A stretch of DNA of 64,000 bases from Lunularia cruciata. Taxonomy: Eukaryota; Streptophyta; Marchantiopsida; Lunulariales; Lunulariaceae. A program made the translations under genes and the position numbers. Below are positions 1 to 12,839 of the stretch, in pieces. The stretch is from NCBI GenBank assembly GCA_948567375.1, contig OX419758.1:61571001-61635000 (forward strand), written 5' to 3'. The notes beneath the pieces were generated by a model. The model was not told the origin of the DNA, did not search any database, and saw only the letters and a program-made list of their open reading frames with translations. Every line of letters starts with the position of its first letter. Positions within the stretch are counted from its first letter, which is position 1.

Positions 1-339
1 CCCTATCTTTCATATTTCCAAGTTGAAACCCTTTTTTTCTAGTCCATCTTCCTTTTCTTGTTGTATCCAACTCCCTCTTCTTTCTTGTTGTATCCAACTC
101 CCTCTTCCTGTTCCTATCAAGAATCATGAGGAGTATGAAGTTGATAGTATCCTTATATGTCACCACATTCAATGTGACCACCAGCAACATACTGAGTACA
201 AAGTTGTTTGGAAAGGGTATCTTCTTCATGATGCCACTTGGGAGCTCCTTTCTCATCTCTAGAATGCACAAGTGGGCATCCAAGAGTTTGAAGCTTCCAT
301 GGTGATGAGGATGTCACCAACTAGCGGTGGGAGGAATAT
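1..339 (+). pseudogene. 3' end of a Ty3/gypsy chromovirus polyprotein (chromodomain fragment)
   Basis: Only the tail of the polyprotein lies in the window. The frame from about 23 to 262 contains a chromodomain-like stretch: NHEEYEVDSIL, a short linker, then EYKVVWKGY and WELLSHL. This follows the usual chromodomain order (YxVExIL ... YLVKWKGY ... TWEP). A purine-rich stretch and an LTR follow directly, which is the 3' end structure of a chromovirus. Just before the chromodomain a Pro/Ser/Cys-rich segment contains a small duplication (CCIQLPL twice). The same tail is encoded on the minus strand near 14.2-14.4 kb, so the two elements belong to one family. The upstream part is outside the window, so I cannot say whether the element is complete. 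Confidence 0.75.
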
Positions 340-782
340 GTAAAAATATAGAGTTTACATATGAGTTAGTCAAGACTAACAAAGTAGCAAATAAGCCAAA
401 TTAGCCAAAAGTTATAAAAATATTCTAGAAGCATCTAGGAAGCTACCTGGTACCTCCCAAGTATCAAGTAATGTGCATGCCAAGTAGTGATTTCTAGGAG
501 GAAGCTTTTTGAGAAGCTTCTTGGTTAGTTTAACTTGCACACCAAGTAGGTGGCTTCTAGAAGGAAGCTTCTTGAGAAGCCCCAATTAGCTTAGCTTGTA
601 CTCTAAGAAGACAGCTTTTAGGAAACTTCCTCAAAAGTTTCTCAAATAGAACCTTGTAGATGCTCTATAATTACCAAAACCCAAGCTCATGATAGGCATT
701 TTGAAATTTCCTTTATTCAAGAGTCTCAATAGGATCTTTCACTTTAGTCTTCCATTCTCTCATTTCTTTCCTCGGAATTTTA
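340..782 (+). mobile_element. 3' LTR of the gypsy element on the plus strand
   Basis: The LTR begins TGTAAAAATATAGAG directly after a GGTGGGAGGAATA polypurine tract. It carries the same AAGCTTCTTGAGAAGCTTC-type palindromic repeats as the LTRs at 13.6 and 18.8 kb, and ends near 770-782 with a sequence like the 3' end of those LTRs (CTTCCATTCTCTCATTTCTTTCCTCGG). The last bases are degenerate, so the right boundary is approximate. It is clearly diverged from the other two LTRs and is therefore an older or separate subfamily copy. Confidence 0.65.
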
Positions 783-1451
783 TGGAAAGTTAGGATAGTC
801 TATTGGGAGAATCTTTGCTTGATAGATGTGGCTCTTGCCATATATGCTACATGGAACTTGAAGAGTTAAATGAATTGTGTGCTTAATAAGAAGTAAATTT
901 TTCAAGTTGATAGAATAGGCCATGGCAAACAACAAATCATGACAATAAGATGAGACCGGACCTACACCACACAAGTAGATCCAAACACTCACAAGCAAGT
1001 CTTGTTTGACAAAAGGGAAGTGGACCCACAATAGTTGGTCAAACATATATTGAGGGTGATCGACTACAAACATGTGCAAGAAAACATATTTAAAGACTCC
1101 ATTTCTACCAAGTGAATTCGACCCAACCAACCAATCTCATTTCAACCAGAACAGGTCTGACCCAAACCTAAGAGAATCCCTTACAAGACAAGTGGATCCA
1201 TAAGTTGAACAACAACCATAAATTTCTAAGAGCGACTCTAATATTCTAATCTACCATTACATCTATGAAACAACCGGGCAAATCTGTCCACAATTGAGCA
1301 AATTCATCTGCATGTCCAAATCCATTTGCAAGCAAGCAGGTCATCCAAATGTGACTAAATAAATTTTTCCTAAATCCAAGGAATCCATGTACATGCAAGC
1401 AAACCTATAAAAAAGAATGCAAAAATAGCAAAATTGTATTATAATCATAAC
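783..1451. other. No gene recognised
   Basis: AT-rich sequence between the LTR and the Myb-like pseudogene. The open frames here are short and resemble no family I know. Confidence 0.5.
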
Positions 1452-2520
1452 TTACAAGAGCAATTTGCTATCATGGTCAGTGGGCCATTTGGGGATAGCT
1501 TGCTTACTAACTGTAGTGCAATCAACTACACCAATATGAGAAAAGATGGTTATAATTCTATTAATTTCATTGGGGGTTTTCCCTCCCTTTGCTAATTCTA
1601 GTGTCATGTCAAATTGTAGCTTCAATTTTGCCAACCTTTCCCTGCACTTAAAATTTTTTCCTTCTTTCTCTCCTTTGCACCTTTCTTCATGCACACTTTT
1701 CTAATTTAATACTCTATTGGGCTTTGATTTCTGCCATTTTACACCTCTCTATAGCTTCCATTGCATCAAACTTCAATTTGTATGGCTTGCCATTTCTTTT
1801 GCAATCAACATAGGATTAATATTTGCATTTGGCTCTTGCAAGATGGTTCACTCCCTCTCTTAGCTTCTCTGGTCCTTGAGTCTCCCCCTCTTTATCTCCT
1901 TTAGCTCTTTCTTTAGCGAGCATATCCTCAAATACTTATGACACCTCCTCTTTTGCTATTGAGGTCTCCTTGTGTACTCCTCCGCTCTTTCCAATGATTG
2001 GACTATGGAAATCATTTTGTGTCAAAGCCAAACACTTCACTTCCTACAAACTCCCACCAAGTATATTTGAGAGGGGCCATCCTAATTGGAATTAAATCCG
2101 ATTCAAGAAATGGATGTGAGGTACTAGATAATAGAATGTCTTCTCCTAACATCCATTCTTGCTCTTTGGGTGCCTCTTGGTTATTTTTTGCCCTTCTACT
2201 AAAATATTGGTCAGACTACACTCACTACACATTCCCAAACTTACAATGGACGAGGGAAAGATATTTTTTCTTCCTCAAAACAAGGCATCCATTTGGAAGA
2301 AATGAGGACATAAATGGTTAAACTTGTCCTCCACAATGGTCCATCTGCATTTGATCTCTTCATTATTAAGTCCTTCACCAATAGACTTGTCTTTCCATTG
2401 TTGAGCTTCTTTGTAGGATTTCAAGGAACAAGCCCATTTCTTTTTCAATTGCTCCACATTCATGGTTATAAGAAACCCAATACCAAATTTCATGAGGAAA
2501 GTTGCCATTTAATTGAAGGA
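1452..2520 (-). pseudogene. Myb/SANT-like (trihelix-type) transposon protein, broken, copy 1
   Basis: Two minus-strand pieces (about 2508-2275 and 1694-1452) read as parts of one decayed protein. The first contains LKKKWACSLKSYKEAQQW followed by SIGEGLNNEE and KFNHLCPHFFQMDALF, a tryptophan- and lysine-rich helical layout like the Myb/SANT-like DNA-binding protein that accompanies PIF/Harbinger transposases. The same words (KSIGEGL, KxNxxCPxFxxMxAxF) occur in the minus-strand copy at 24.3-25.1 kb, so this is a repeat family and not a host gene. The second piece is lysine/glutamate-rich and could be the C-terminal part. Stops and frameshifts separate the pieces. Assignment to Harbinger is an inference: this copy has no transposase beside it. 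Confidence 0.45.
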
Positions 2521-5500
2521 AATATTCTTCTAAGTGACTTTCTTAGTGCAATAACCATGGATTTGTTTAAAATGCTATGGAACTATAGATAATCAACAAT
2601 TTGATAGTAATGATGTGATTTTGCATCTATCTTCCTCACCTTTTACTCTAAATTCATTAATTTTTCCTTTACCTTTACTTGCAAAAGTAGTACAAGGTGT
2701 AACATTCCTAGTACAAACCATTTTCAAGAGTTCATGGAATCCTAACCTATGTGTGGGAGTGTACTTTGCACTATCAATTTCAAAATTGGAAATGAAAGTA
2801 TCAACTATATTATGTCATCAGTAGAGGGATTGGGAAGAGGGTCCAAATTTGCAATCCCAATTCAATTGGATGTGCAATCCTTTCAACTATAATTTCAATT
2901 TCAAAGTGTTTTTTTTACAGATTGTGCTTTTGAACAAGTTTTCCACATAAAAGTACAATCCATTCATCCATGCTAGTAGTGCACTCACAAGAGATTGCAC
3001 CAAAAAACATTCATAGATTTGCTCAAGTTGGGTTTGCCCTTCTAATTGCAAATATTCACCCTTTGCCCCATGCTTTGCTTTTGCATGATAGTTTGGTCCC
3101 TCCTTTGATCCCATAAATTCAAAATTTTGTTCCAACTTTTGTCTTTGAATCCCTTTGTGATGTGGTGACACATGGCACATACAGACAAGTCTACATTCAT
3201 GATTCTTAATTAAACTCATCAAGAATTACCTATTTTCACAACCAATAAGCCCTATGTTCAACCCAAACTCCTCTTTTTGAGATGGGATTACCACAATTAC
3301 CTACTACAGCCCGTAATCCTACTTTATATACCATTCACAAATAGGGCTGGTTTTTTAACATATTCCTATATATAAATGTAATCGGACATGTCTCACAACC
3401 ATAAAGGTCATATATTCTTTCAAAAGTAAAACCCCTTGTTATGTTCCAATGTCCCATACTCCAATCCTTGCTTGTCTAATCTCTTCTAACTTTAAGAATG
3501 TCTTCTTTCTGGTGTGGTTAAAGTGTAATTAATATAGCTTTATCTTTAACTTTAGCTATAACATAATTTTACCTGGTATTAGTAATCCATGTTATTATAA
3601 TTGTAATTGGTGTCATTGGTGAAAATTTAAAATAATCACTCTATGAAGGATTGAATTAGAATGAATAAATAGTATCACTTTTACAAATTCAAATAAGAAC
3701 TATAAATAAGAGATAAAGTAAGATTTAGTAATATATATAAGAACAAGTATTTTGCTTAAGCTGTTAAAGAATTATTTAAAAATCCCTTTAAGCTTGTTTT
3801 AGATATAATATTCACAATCTAAAACATCATTTATTATAGAACTTGACATAATATCTAGTTTCCTTAGGTTACTAATGAATAGAAATTTAGTTTTAGTTTT
3901 ATTGGTTGAGTTCTGTTGATAATATAATATGATAATATAATATGATAAATAAGTATAAAATTTCATCTACATATTTATTATTATACCACATTTAATTCTT
4001 AACATTTATAAATAAATGTCAAAACAAGCTTTTTTTACCTATATAGAATTTAGTAGATAATTGAATACCAGACATTTTAAATGCTTACTAAAAACTGCCA
4101 AGAAGTACTTGATCTCATCATAGAACATATCTTCATGTTATGCAAACTGCAAATTTCCAATATTTGATGTTTGTAAAGTTAAAGCTTAATAAGAGTATAT
4201 CCCTTTCAGTAATAGTTGCTATTAGGTTAAACCAAAGATGAATAATATGCTGAATTTGTGAGCTGAGTGGCAAGAATAATATTTTATATATTATGGAGTA
4301 ATGACTTTGAAAATTTTAAACTCCAAGAGTATCATATTTTTAGGATGTACAATATACACTAGGCTCCAAGAAAGTGAAAGAAAATGGAACAAGCTATTAT
4401 AGAGTTTAAGAGAGGAGTACTTGAAGCTCAAAAAGCTGATAAAGCACTGATCACAACCAAAACAATTGGTACTAGTATATTTCTATCATCCATATTAAGA
4501 TGGACAAAAATAAAGCTTCAAGCAATTTAAATAATTGCTAGTCTTTGCGGGTCAATTTAATTGACTTATTTCACATAATATGTGATGGTGATGCTAAATA
4601 GCAAGTCATTAAAAATATGTTACAAATTAGTTACTAAATTAATTTCATAATTTGGAGAAACCTAATGGTGGTATTTTATTTATCCAAGTTCTAGATCTTA
4701 TGCTTCTTTTGATGCTTATTAAACAATGATAATTTTGAGGAGTCATAGAAAACATATAGATTGACTATAGAGATATGGTTGGTATTTTATGGTGTACAAA
4801 TAATGATAAAGTTGGAGGTCTAATTTGTTAACTAATTTTATCTACTATGTTATAGACCACATGTCCTTCTCCTTTGATAGGCTTCTCTAAGGACAATTAA
4901 TTTGTTAAATGAATTCAATACTCTTGTTAATATTGTCTCATCATGACAAATCAAAGGAAAAACAATACTAATTATATTGTCACTTTAATGAGATTGTAGC
5001 AATAGACATTTTTGTAATTTTAGATTTCATGTATTATGGTTTTTAATATGATACAAAAATATATTGATTGCAAAAGTCTAGAGAGCTCTAATAAATAATA
5101 AAGACTAACATAATTACAATCATATGATATATAGTTGAAATATCAAGTAAAAAATATAAACATATCACTATACTAAAGTAATTGATAGTCAACAAATACA
5201 AAGAAGACTAAATATACGTTTTTTTCATTTAATAAGTTATAGATTCTACCTCATATCGGGTTAATTATACACTTAAGATCTCAATCAATAGTATAACATA
5301 TCAAATTTTTGTATTTTATATCAGAAATAGTATATATCAATTATAAGTAAGAGATAAAGAGATTAATATTTCATTGATATTTTGAGTATGCCTTAGCTTC
5401 TTTTACTAATGGATGTTGAACTATGAATCCTTATTTGAATATGGATTTATCTATGGATGTAAATTGGTTACTATAAGTAAGATTATGGTTGATGTGCACT

Positions 5501-8500
5501 CAAAACTTATATAAGTAGACTTGTATCTAGAACATACATCAATTATTTACAAAGCTAATCATAGAAGTAATAGAGATGCAAAAGCTAAAAGTTATTCCAC
5601 ACAATTAGGATATACTATTCCATATTGTGAGAAATTATATTAATTGTTGCAAGACTAGATGATTCAAAGAGTGAATGGATATTAGAAATTGGAATATATA
5701 TTTCAGCCAAGAATAGAAAATGTTATAAGTGTGAAACAAAAGAGAAAATATCAGATGCATCAATCAAAGAGTCATAAGATGAAGTATCTCATTAGGTTGT
5801 TTAAGAACTTTAGGAATTTTGTTGAGTTAGCCAATAAACAATTTTTAGTCAATCAATAAACATCTTCCTCCAAAATTTATACCACTAATGGATATTAATT
5901 GAAACTAAATGATAATTATTAACTTGAGTAATATGAATTTTTTATTTACAAGAGCACTTATTAAAGTAAATTATATTACAAGTATTTAAAATGAAGATAA
6001 GTTTTGTGTAGATTTATGATATTTGAATGACAAACAATTAGTTGAGTTTCAAAGATACAAAAATTTGTTAAGACGGGAGAGAAAAGGAAATGTATCTTGA
6101 TTGTCACATATTCTTGTGTTTTAGGAAGAAATAAAGAGGAGATTAAGCACAAAGAAATTCAACAAATATTTTTGTACCAAACACATTGTTCTGATTTGTC
6201 TCACTCTTTAGTTTTAGTTTATAAAAGATTATACTACGGATAAAAAATTTAATGCTTATAATTAATCTAGTACTTAGCTTAGTATTTTCGTCTATTGTAT
6301 TTTTGTCTATTTAGTCTGTTATGTTAATTATAGTTCTTAGAATCATTTGGATGAAATATAACATAGTATAATTATATAATATTCAATTTTTTCCTTTATA
6401 AGTACAAGTCATTGCAAGCTGAAAAATTTCCCATCTATTAATTGAAAAATTTTGGCCGTGGATATGCCTAAAAGTGGAATTTTTCAATATTCTTATCTTT
6501 AGTAGCAAGTTTTTGGTTGAAGAAGATGCGTTCAATTGAAGAGCACTTAAATATCTATAAACCTGCTTATCACTAAGTAACTAATTGAGATAAAATTCTT
6601 AGTTTAAGTCATGAAGTTCAAATTAACTATTAAGTAACTTATTTTGAAATTTTAAATTTCTAATATAGGAGAAAAAACTTTAATATAAGAAATTATCTTT
6701 TATAATTATAATAAAAACTAAAATAATTTGACAAAAAATATATATTATAAATGATAATTTTTGAAAATGATTTCTACATGAGTATTCTTATATATTCATA
6801 TCTATATTTAAATGTCTATATTTACAAAGAAAAGATTGTATAATTAGAATGATATACTTTTAACTTCAGTAAACAGGTTGATCACATATGTTTTACATTA
6901 GGGTAGATTGGTTTGGACTGTACATACATACATACATACAGATATAGAAAAATATAAATAAATAAATATATATATCTTGTTAAGGTTATTGAGTCAAGCA
7001 AATCTCTTAATCTATAATACTATAAATGAAAATCTGTGGTAAATGGTAAAATGCTGATAAAGGTAAATGATTATTTTTGGAAAACCGTCACTGGAATTAA
7101 TATTCATAGAGTGTGAATTCTTGCATACTATTCTTATAAATGAACGAATTCAATGTAAATGGTATTTTAGACAGGTTAAACCAACTTAGTTAGAGAAATA
7201 TACCCTTCGAATCAGTTTTTCTAAAAATGCATTTCTGTAATTAAGAAGGTTTTATACCTATCTAAACTATAATTTAGATTAGATTCGAGTTTATATACCC
7301 ATACCCCCAATTCATCTCTTCCCACGTCTTGATGGTTATTCCATCAAGTTCAAATCCATATATAGTTTATATTGGCTTCAGTAGCCCCTAGATCGAGGAC
7401 CATCGGTCACGGCTGATATAAGTGTTTCTTGGGTTCTTCAGTTTTAACTAGGTTTCATAAATTCTTCCACCTTTGTTAGAACAATAAAAATAGAGATAAT
7501 TTAATATCTTTTCCCAACTTTCCGTTCCAAAATAATTTAAAAAGGCAAGATCTCTTAAGAATACTTGTTATTAGAGTATAGGTTCCTCCTAGGTCATGTA
7601 CATTTATTCAAAATTATTTCTGTCTTCAACAGTTCCCTTGTTCACGTGGTGGACCTGTTCGATTTCATGCACAACACTATGAGCATTATTCGAATGCCTT
7701 TACACCATTGTCCTCGTTGGATTTAAAGAGGACGATGAATATCAAATTTTTCATATTGTTAGGTAATATGTTCATTTGTGACTATTTTATTAATTGAATT
7801 AATAAAATTAATGCTTATCATGGTCAACATAATCCAGCAATATGTACCTTTAAGATCTATTATCAGTTTGGTTAATTGCTCTTTGTGATCTGAATCTAAA
7901 TCACGTTTCTCAACATATAGTAGTAGATTATACATAACTTATACGTTACAGGGTCCTTTAGAATATCATATCTTGCAAGGTTTCGGTCAGATATTAATTA
8001 AGCGAATATATAAACGATTCTCATGGCCTTTGTTCAAGGTTTCCATAAAACTAATAAAAGGAAATTAAATATGATATTTTTCTAAGGCAATCTTGCTTTA
8101 TACACTAATATATTATAACATGTGTTGATTGCAAGTCTATTGATTAGTCTTAATACTGCTCTGAGCCGCTCAAATCTATACAGATGTCTACGCTAAAGTA
8201 AGATTTTTGGTCGGTATTTGATTTTAATATCTCATAACATCTCTCCAGCACTCACTTCCTCTAAGAACTTATTGCTGGTGGCTCCTATTCTATAAGTTCT
8301 CCAATCTGGGAAAGGACGCATAAGCAGTTGTTGCAGCAATTATAGTGATGCCTTGTGTGAAGGATAAATATGGGATTCTCATTTATTTACTATGATTACA
8401 AAAGTTAATGTAAATAAAATAAAATAGAAATAAAATAAGATATGAATAGTAATAATATAATTTGATATTATATTTATTAGTGTATGCAACTTTCTAGGAC

Positions 8501-8520
8501 GTTTCAATGAACGAACTAAA
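2521..8520. other. AT-rich intergenic DNA without recognisable genes
   Basis: About 6 kb of strongly AT-rich sequence, rich in short A/T runs, with stops in every frame. From about 3.3 to 8.5 kb there is no open frame above 60 codons. A short frame at 2887-3222 (minus) has no recognisable domain and may extend the Myb-like pseudogene. I see no tRNA, rRNA or organelle-derived stretch here. Decayed transposon DNA is the likely content, but the sequence alone does not show of which kind. Confidence 0.5.
6921..6940. repeat. (TACA)n microsatellite
   Basis: Five perfect TACA units, followed by an A/T-rich run of AAATAAATAAATATATATAT type. Confidence 0.9.
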
Positions 8521-11400
8521 TGTCAGCGTCATATTATATTTGATGGGGTCTTTCCATCCTTCTCGTTATCCTACGCGCGTCGAGTTTCTTCTTGAACAAG
8601 AGATTGGGTTTATCGGGTGTTGTTGTTACTGTGTTGTTCCTTTTCGTTAATGAGTCAGGAATTGAAAACTCCTGTTGCTTGTTGTGACCAAAGTACTCGC
8701 AATGACTGACAATTTACCGGAACTTGGAAATGTCTCTTGGGAGCTTGAAATTCGGTCAGAGTCAGCAGTTTGCGTTTTTGAACATCTGGGAATGCATATC
8801 ACATCCAATGAAGATAACGCTGAACAGGCTGTGGCAGTAATTTCATTTTTCAGTCTAGATGTCCTATAATCAACGAAATCAGGTTCGTCTAGATCTGCCA
8901 TCTGTACTTTAAGGAAGATAAACAACATAATCTAAGGAATGGATGATTGGTTGTTATCAGGTGATACATTCATCTTGATTCGACTAAACTGCTTGCGGTG
9001 CCATTTCTACTGAATGATAAGGCCCGCACATGTTTGGAGAATGAACAATTTAGGTTTCTACTGACTATGTCACAGACCTTTTCTATTGTGCTTTTTGTGA
9101 AAAGACTTTAGATGAGCTCCGATTAAGCTTGCACAAAACCACAAGGTTATGATCTTACGAAAAGTGCAAGGCAACTCATTTGCTGTCATGCTTTTGACGA
9201 TGGAAGTTTCTGCGATCGATAGGCAGTTCCCAAGAACGTAACTGTTTGAGGATCTTCTGTAACTTTCTAAACAAGATAGTTTCCAGCGTGCTGAGAAGGA
9301 CAACAACGATTTCACTCGATTCTACACTCAATGTAAGTTTTACGAGAATGTTAGGTGACATCTCAAATCGCTGCATGAAATTGCACACCGGATCCCAGGG
9401 ACGGACAAGGTAGAGGAGGATTTACTTGGAAACGTGTTTTGTTTTCTTCTTTCATCTGTACTAGACTAGTGAATCTTTCATTGTTTAACGTCTATTCCCA
9501 TGGTTTTGTGACAACGTCCTCTCCTTCCTCCACCTCCAGTAAATTTCTTGATGTAATCGTCCATTTGCTTATTCACCGACAGAAAGAGTCGAATAATCTA
9601 ATTCACAATAAAAGCTGAAATTAGTGATAAACACTGAATTACAATTACTATACAGCGCAAAAGTCAATTTGCTGTCCATGTACTTGGGGAGTAGAAAGAA
9701 ATTTCCGCCTACATCGTGTAGGTTTCAGCATTTAGACCGCTTTAGCCTATGACAACTCATAAACCCTGAAAATAACATGTTATGTAAACGGGTAGTAGAA
9801 CCTTTTGTTGTGTGAGAGCTGATAGCTGACAACTTTCAAACCTTCATAGTAAGCAATTTGCACCTCTATCTGACTTCACTAATCAGCAACTTAGCGGCAG
9901 AATATCAAGATCTTCAACAGAAAAGGAGAAAGCACCAAATGCTTATCGGGGCGAAATCACAGGAGAAGCTGCCTCAAGGGTTGAGTAGAGGAGAACACGC
10001 ACCACAGACAATTAAACTTTCAGAAAAGGAGGATACACCGGAGGCTTAACATGGCAAGCCCCTAGACACCTCTCATAAACCACTTGTACATTCTGCATTT
10101 CGAATGCAGAACAAGCAAAGGAGAAGGTGCCAGAACGATCGGGGGATCCATAACGAAAATGCTTGCATCAGAGGCTATTGAAAATGAAACGTTTGGAATC
10201 ATTCAGAATGTAGACTGGAGACAGCTCCGCAGACACACCGATGCTGCATCTTTGCAGATTGCAGATGAAAGCGGAACACATAGGTAACTTAGTAAGAAGT
10301 GCTCGAATTCATAAAAGAGTCTTGTCTTTGTTCATCATTGTGTCGAGCTGCTTGTGGACGGTTGAATGATCAGACGAGGCGTGTCCCCTAACCAGTGCAG
10401 AGAATTTGCTTGGGACGCAATTGTCAGACCTGTCCTTTAAAATAGGTCTAACATAGTAAACGTGAAAATGAGTTCCACACGAAGAAACAACAAATAATTC
10501 TATCGATATTCAATTGAGGTCGATCACCATTGTCTTTCATGACCTTCACTAATTTGGACAGTACAGAGATATAAAGCAATTCGTTATCTGAGGGTATCTA
10601 CCAAATTCAATGACGGAGAATTCTTTAAGTCACGTTTCATGGACTACATACGCCAAATTGTGAAATCCATCAAACGTGATTTCAATCTATGAACTCATCT
10701 GGAAACTTGCAAGTTTCCAGGTAAAGCGACTGCATCGTATTGAAAAGCGTAGAGCCGGAAAGAGAGCTGGATAGGAAGGTTGACGATAAGAGAACGGTGC
10801 AGAGACCATCGAAACTAAGAAACAGAGTATGGAACAGAGACTCTTAAGTGAACAGGAATATGCGCCATAGGTTTTCATAGGGCTCTATTGTGCTAAACCC
10901 TAAACACCTCTGATGAACATCCGGTCCATCCTCGTAGTTAGGACCCAGATTTTGCAGATAAAGTTTTCCAAACTCTTATGAATCATGAGAAACAAGATTA
11001 ATTCTATCTTGATCAAACCGGGTGACAATAGCACAAGTATGGGGTGGCAATAACCCGACCCTGGATTATAGCTGATGACCCGATCTCCATCACGTGTGGA
11101 GCGCCTCCGCGTACCCGGTTGAGCGCTTACTCTCAACCGAGTAAGGGCTGTGTCGTAGTTCTCCTCGAAACCAGCGCAAGGAGAAAGTGCCATTCGGATA
11201 TCGTTGGGACTCCTTCATATCGTGATCGAGGGTATCAGTACAAAGTAGGGGGTTTAGAAATAGTTATATGAAATTTCATAACTTTTCATATAGATAGCTA
11301 TGAAGCGGAGACTAAATCGGTACGGGTGCGAAGAGATAGAAAAAGGTCTCACTACTGAATTTGGGCCAAGTTCTTTATTATTAGCACATTCCATATAAGG
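8521..11400. other. GC-richer island with small unassigned ORFs and exon-like pieces
   Basis: Base composition becomes more balanced at about 8.52 kb and falls again near 11.4 kb. Several short frames look non-random but match no family I recognise. At 8702-8866 (plus) a frame begins MTDNLPELGNVSWELEIRSE. At 9858-10046 (plus) there is a charged, helix-prone stretch (AAEYQDLQQKRRKHQ). At 10110-10283 (plus) an open stretch is bounded by a good acceptor (TTTCGAATGCAG) and a good donor (CATAG|GTAACT). On the minus strand a frame near 8900 starts MADLDEPDFVDYR. These could be exons of an orphan gene or relics of one. I could not join them into a consistent coding sequence. Confidence 0.3.
8541..8598 (+). 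repeat. Dispersed boundary motif, copy 1
   Basis: TGATGGGGTCTTTCCATCC followed by CTTCTCGTTATCCTACGCGC. It resembles 29455-29512 and 44753-44811 and lies where AT-rich DNA gives way to the more balanced island. Confidence 0.5.
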
Positions 11401-11639
11401 TGGTTTGTAGAAAACAAGGAATAATGAATTTTCATTGATTTGTGCATTGATTACGTATTAGGGTTAATATTAAGGTTAATAGTAGGGTGATAGTGAAAGT
11501 GATAGTCACCAAAAGGAGCATCCATGATATTAGAGAACACCCATGTTAATCAAAAGTTGATAGATTTATGCACTAGATGACTCGGAACAAGATTTTTGAC
11601 CATTGAGGAAGATTGGAGGGCCATGAGTTGAAAGATTTG

Positions 11640-11770
11640 AAGGCATGCAAAAATTGACTGCGGAAGAAGATTTGAGTACCCATAGCCAGAGTTGGAAGGG
11701 GAGTGAATTTTGACAACGGAAGAAGACTTGAGAGACCCTTAGCCAGAGTTGGAAGGGGGAGCGAATTGGT
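11640..11770 (+). repeat. Tandem repeat, two units of about 56 bp
   Basis: The unit reads roughly GAC.GCGGAAGAAGATTTGAG, then CCCATAGCCAGAGTTGGAAG and GGGAGTGAATTTT. It occurs twice back to back with scattered changes, and a partial third copy follows (GGGAAGATTTGAGTGCAAG). No coding function is seen. Confidence 0.7.
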
Positions 11771-11999
11771 TTCGAGTGGGAAGATTTGAGTGCAAGTTTT
11801 GGGAAGGTTAGAAGGAGTGCTTTTGTTTGAAGGGTTACTCTCCAAAATTCTCAATTTCATTACTAAAAAAGTGTAATTTATGATAGTTGTCTCTTGGTAC
11901 GACTATGAAATGTATGCTCTTGTTCCCCTTGAGTGATGAAATGAAATTCATGAATTTGTTTTCTTGTTACAAAATGAAAATTATGGGATTGTTTGTTTG

Positions 12000-12400
12000 C
12001 TATGCGTAGAGAATAGAGATGCACCTTTGCCAAAATTTAGGAGGTTGTTTTTTTGTTATGTGCGCAGAGAATAAAAGTGCCCCTTTGCCAAAATTTACGA
12101 GGTTGTTTTTATTTCTATGCGCATAGAATAGAGATGTTTTTTTTGTGTGTGCAAAGAATAAAGATCCTCCTTTGCCAAAAATTACGAGGTTGTTTTTTTC
12201 TGTGCACACATAGAAAAGAGATGCAACTTTGCCCCGATAAGGAGTTATAGGTGGTGAATAAAAATCCAGAGTCAAGTCATGCCCAAAGGGAGGTGAATAA
12301 GCACAGAGAATAGAGATGCAACTTTGCCCGATAAGGAGTTATATGTGGTCAATAAAAATCCAAATTCTAGTCATGCTGAGAGGTGAATACAAATTCAGAG
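12000..12400 (+). repeat. Imperfect minisatellite array
   Basis: From 12000 to about 12230 a unit of roughly 55-60 bp recurs: TATGCGCAGAGAATAGAGATG, then CC(T)CTTTGCCAAAATTTACGAG and GTTGTTTTT. Some copies are truncated. From about 12205 to 12390 a longer unit (near 88 bp: GAGATGCAACTTTGCCC, GATAAGGAGTTATAGGTGGT, GAATAAAAATCC) is present twice. The 400-bp block therefore contains two overlapping tandem structures. The short frames across it are by-products of the repeats. Confidence 0.7.
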
Positions 12401-12839
12401 TAAAGTCATGCCAAGAGGGAGCACTCGTGTAGAACTAACTAGAAATATTTGAAAATTCAGTGTATTCAATTTGAAATGTATTCAGTGGATGATTCGGTTA
12501 GATTGGAGATATCGCTATAAAGATTAGAAGATGAAGATTTAGGAGGAGATTTAGATATGCTAGAAATTTGTTATTAGTGGGTGAAAGTATGCACATACTC
12601 ATTGATAATTGGAATCCCATGTTACTTACCCTCATAGTAGAGAGTTTGTGATAGAGTATTTTAGAAATCTTGATACTAAGGACTTTTGCTAGCTTACTAG
12701 AATGGATGTCAATTCTTTTTCAACATTAGTTGATTTAATTAACTCACACAATTTTGAGAAAAGGTACAAAAGAGAGAAAACACCCGTGTGTATCCAAGTT
12801 TCCCTAGCCTTGGATAGATTTTTGCATCATGGCAATGGA

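Noticed and set aside
2521-8520. Possible organelle DNA insertion, suggested by AT-richness
   Set aside because: No organelle gene, tRNA or rRNA fragment could be recognised.
12000-12400. CRISPR-like array
   Set aside because: Units are adjacent, imperfect and lack unique spacers; this is a eukaryotic minisatellite.
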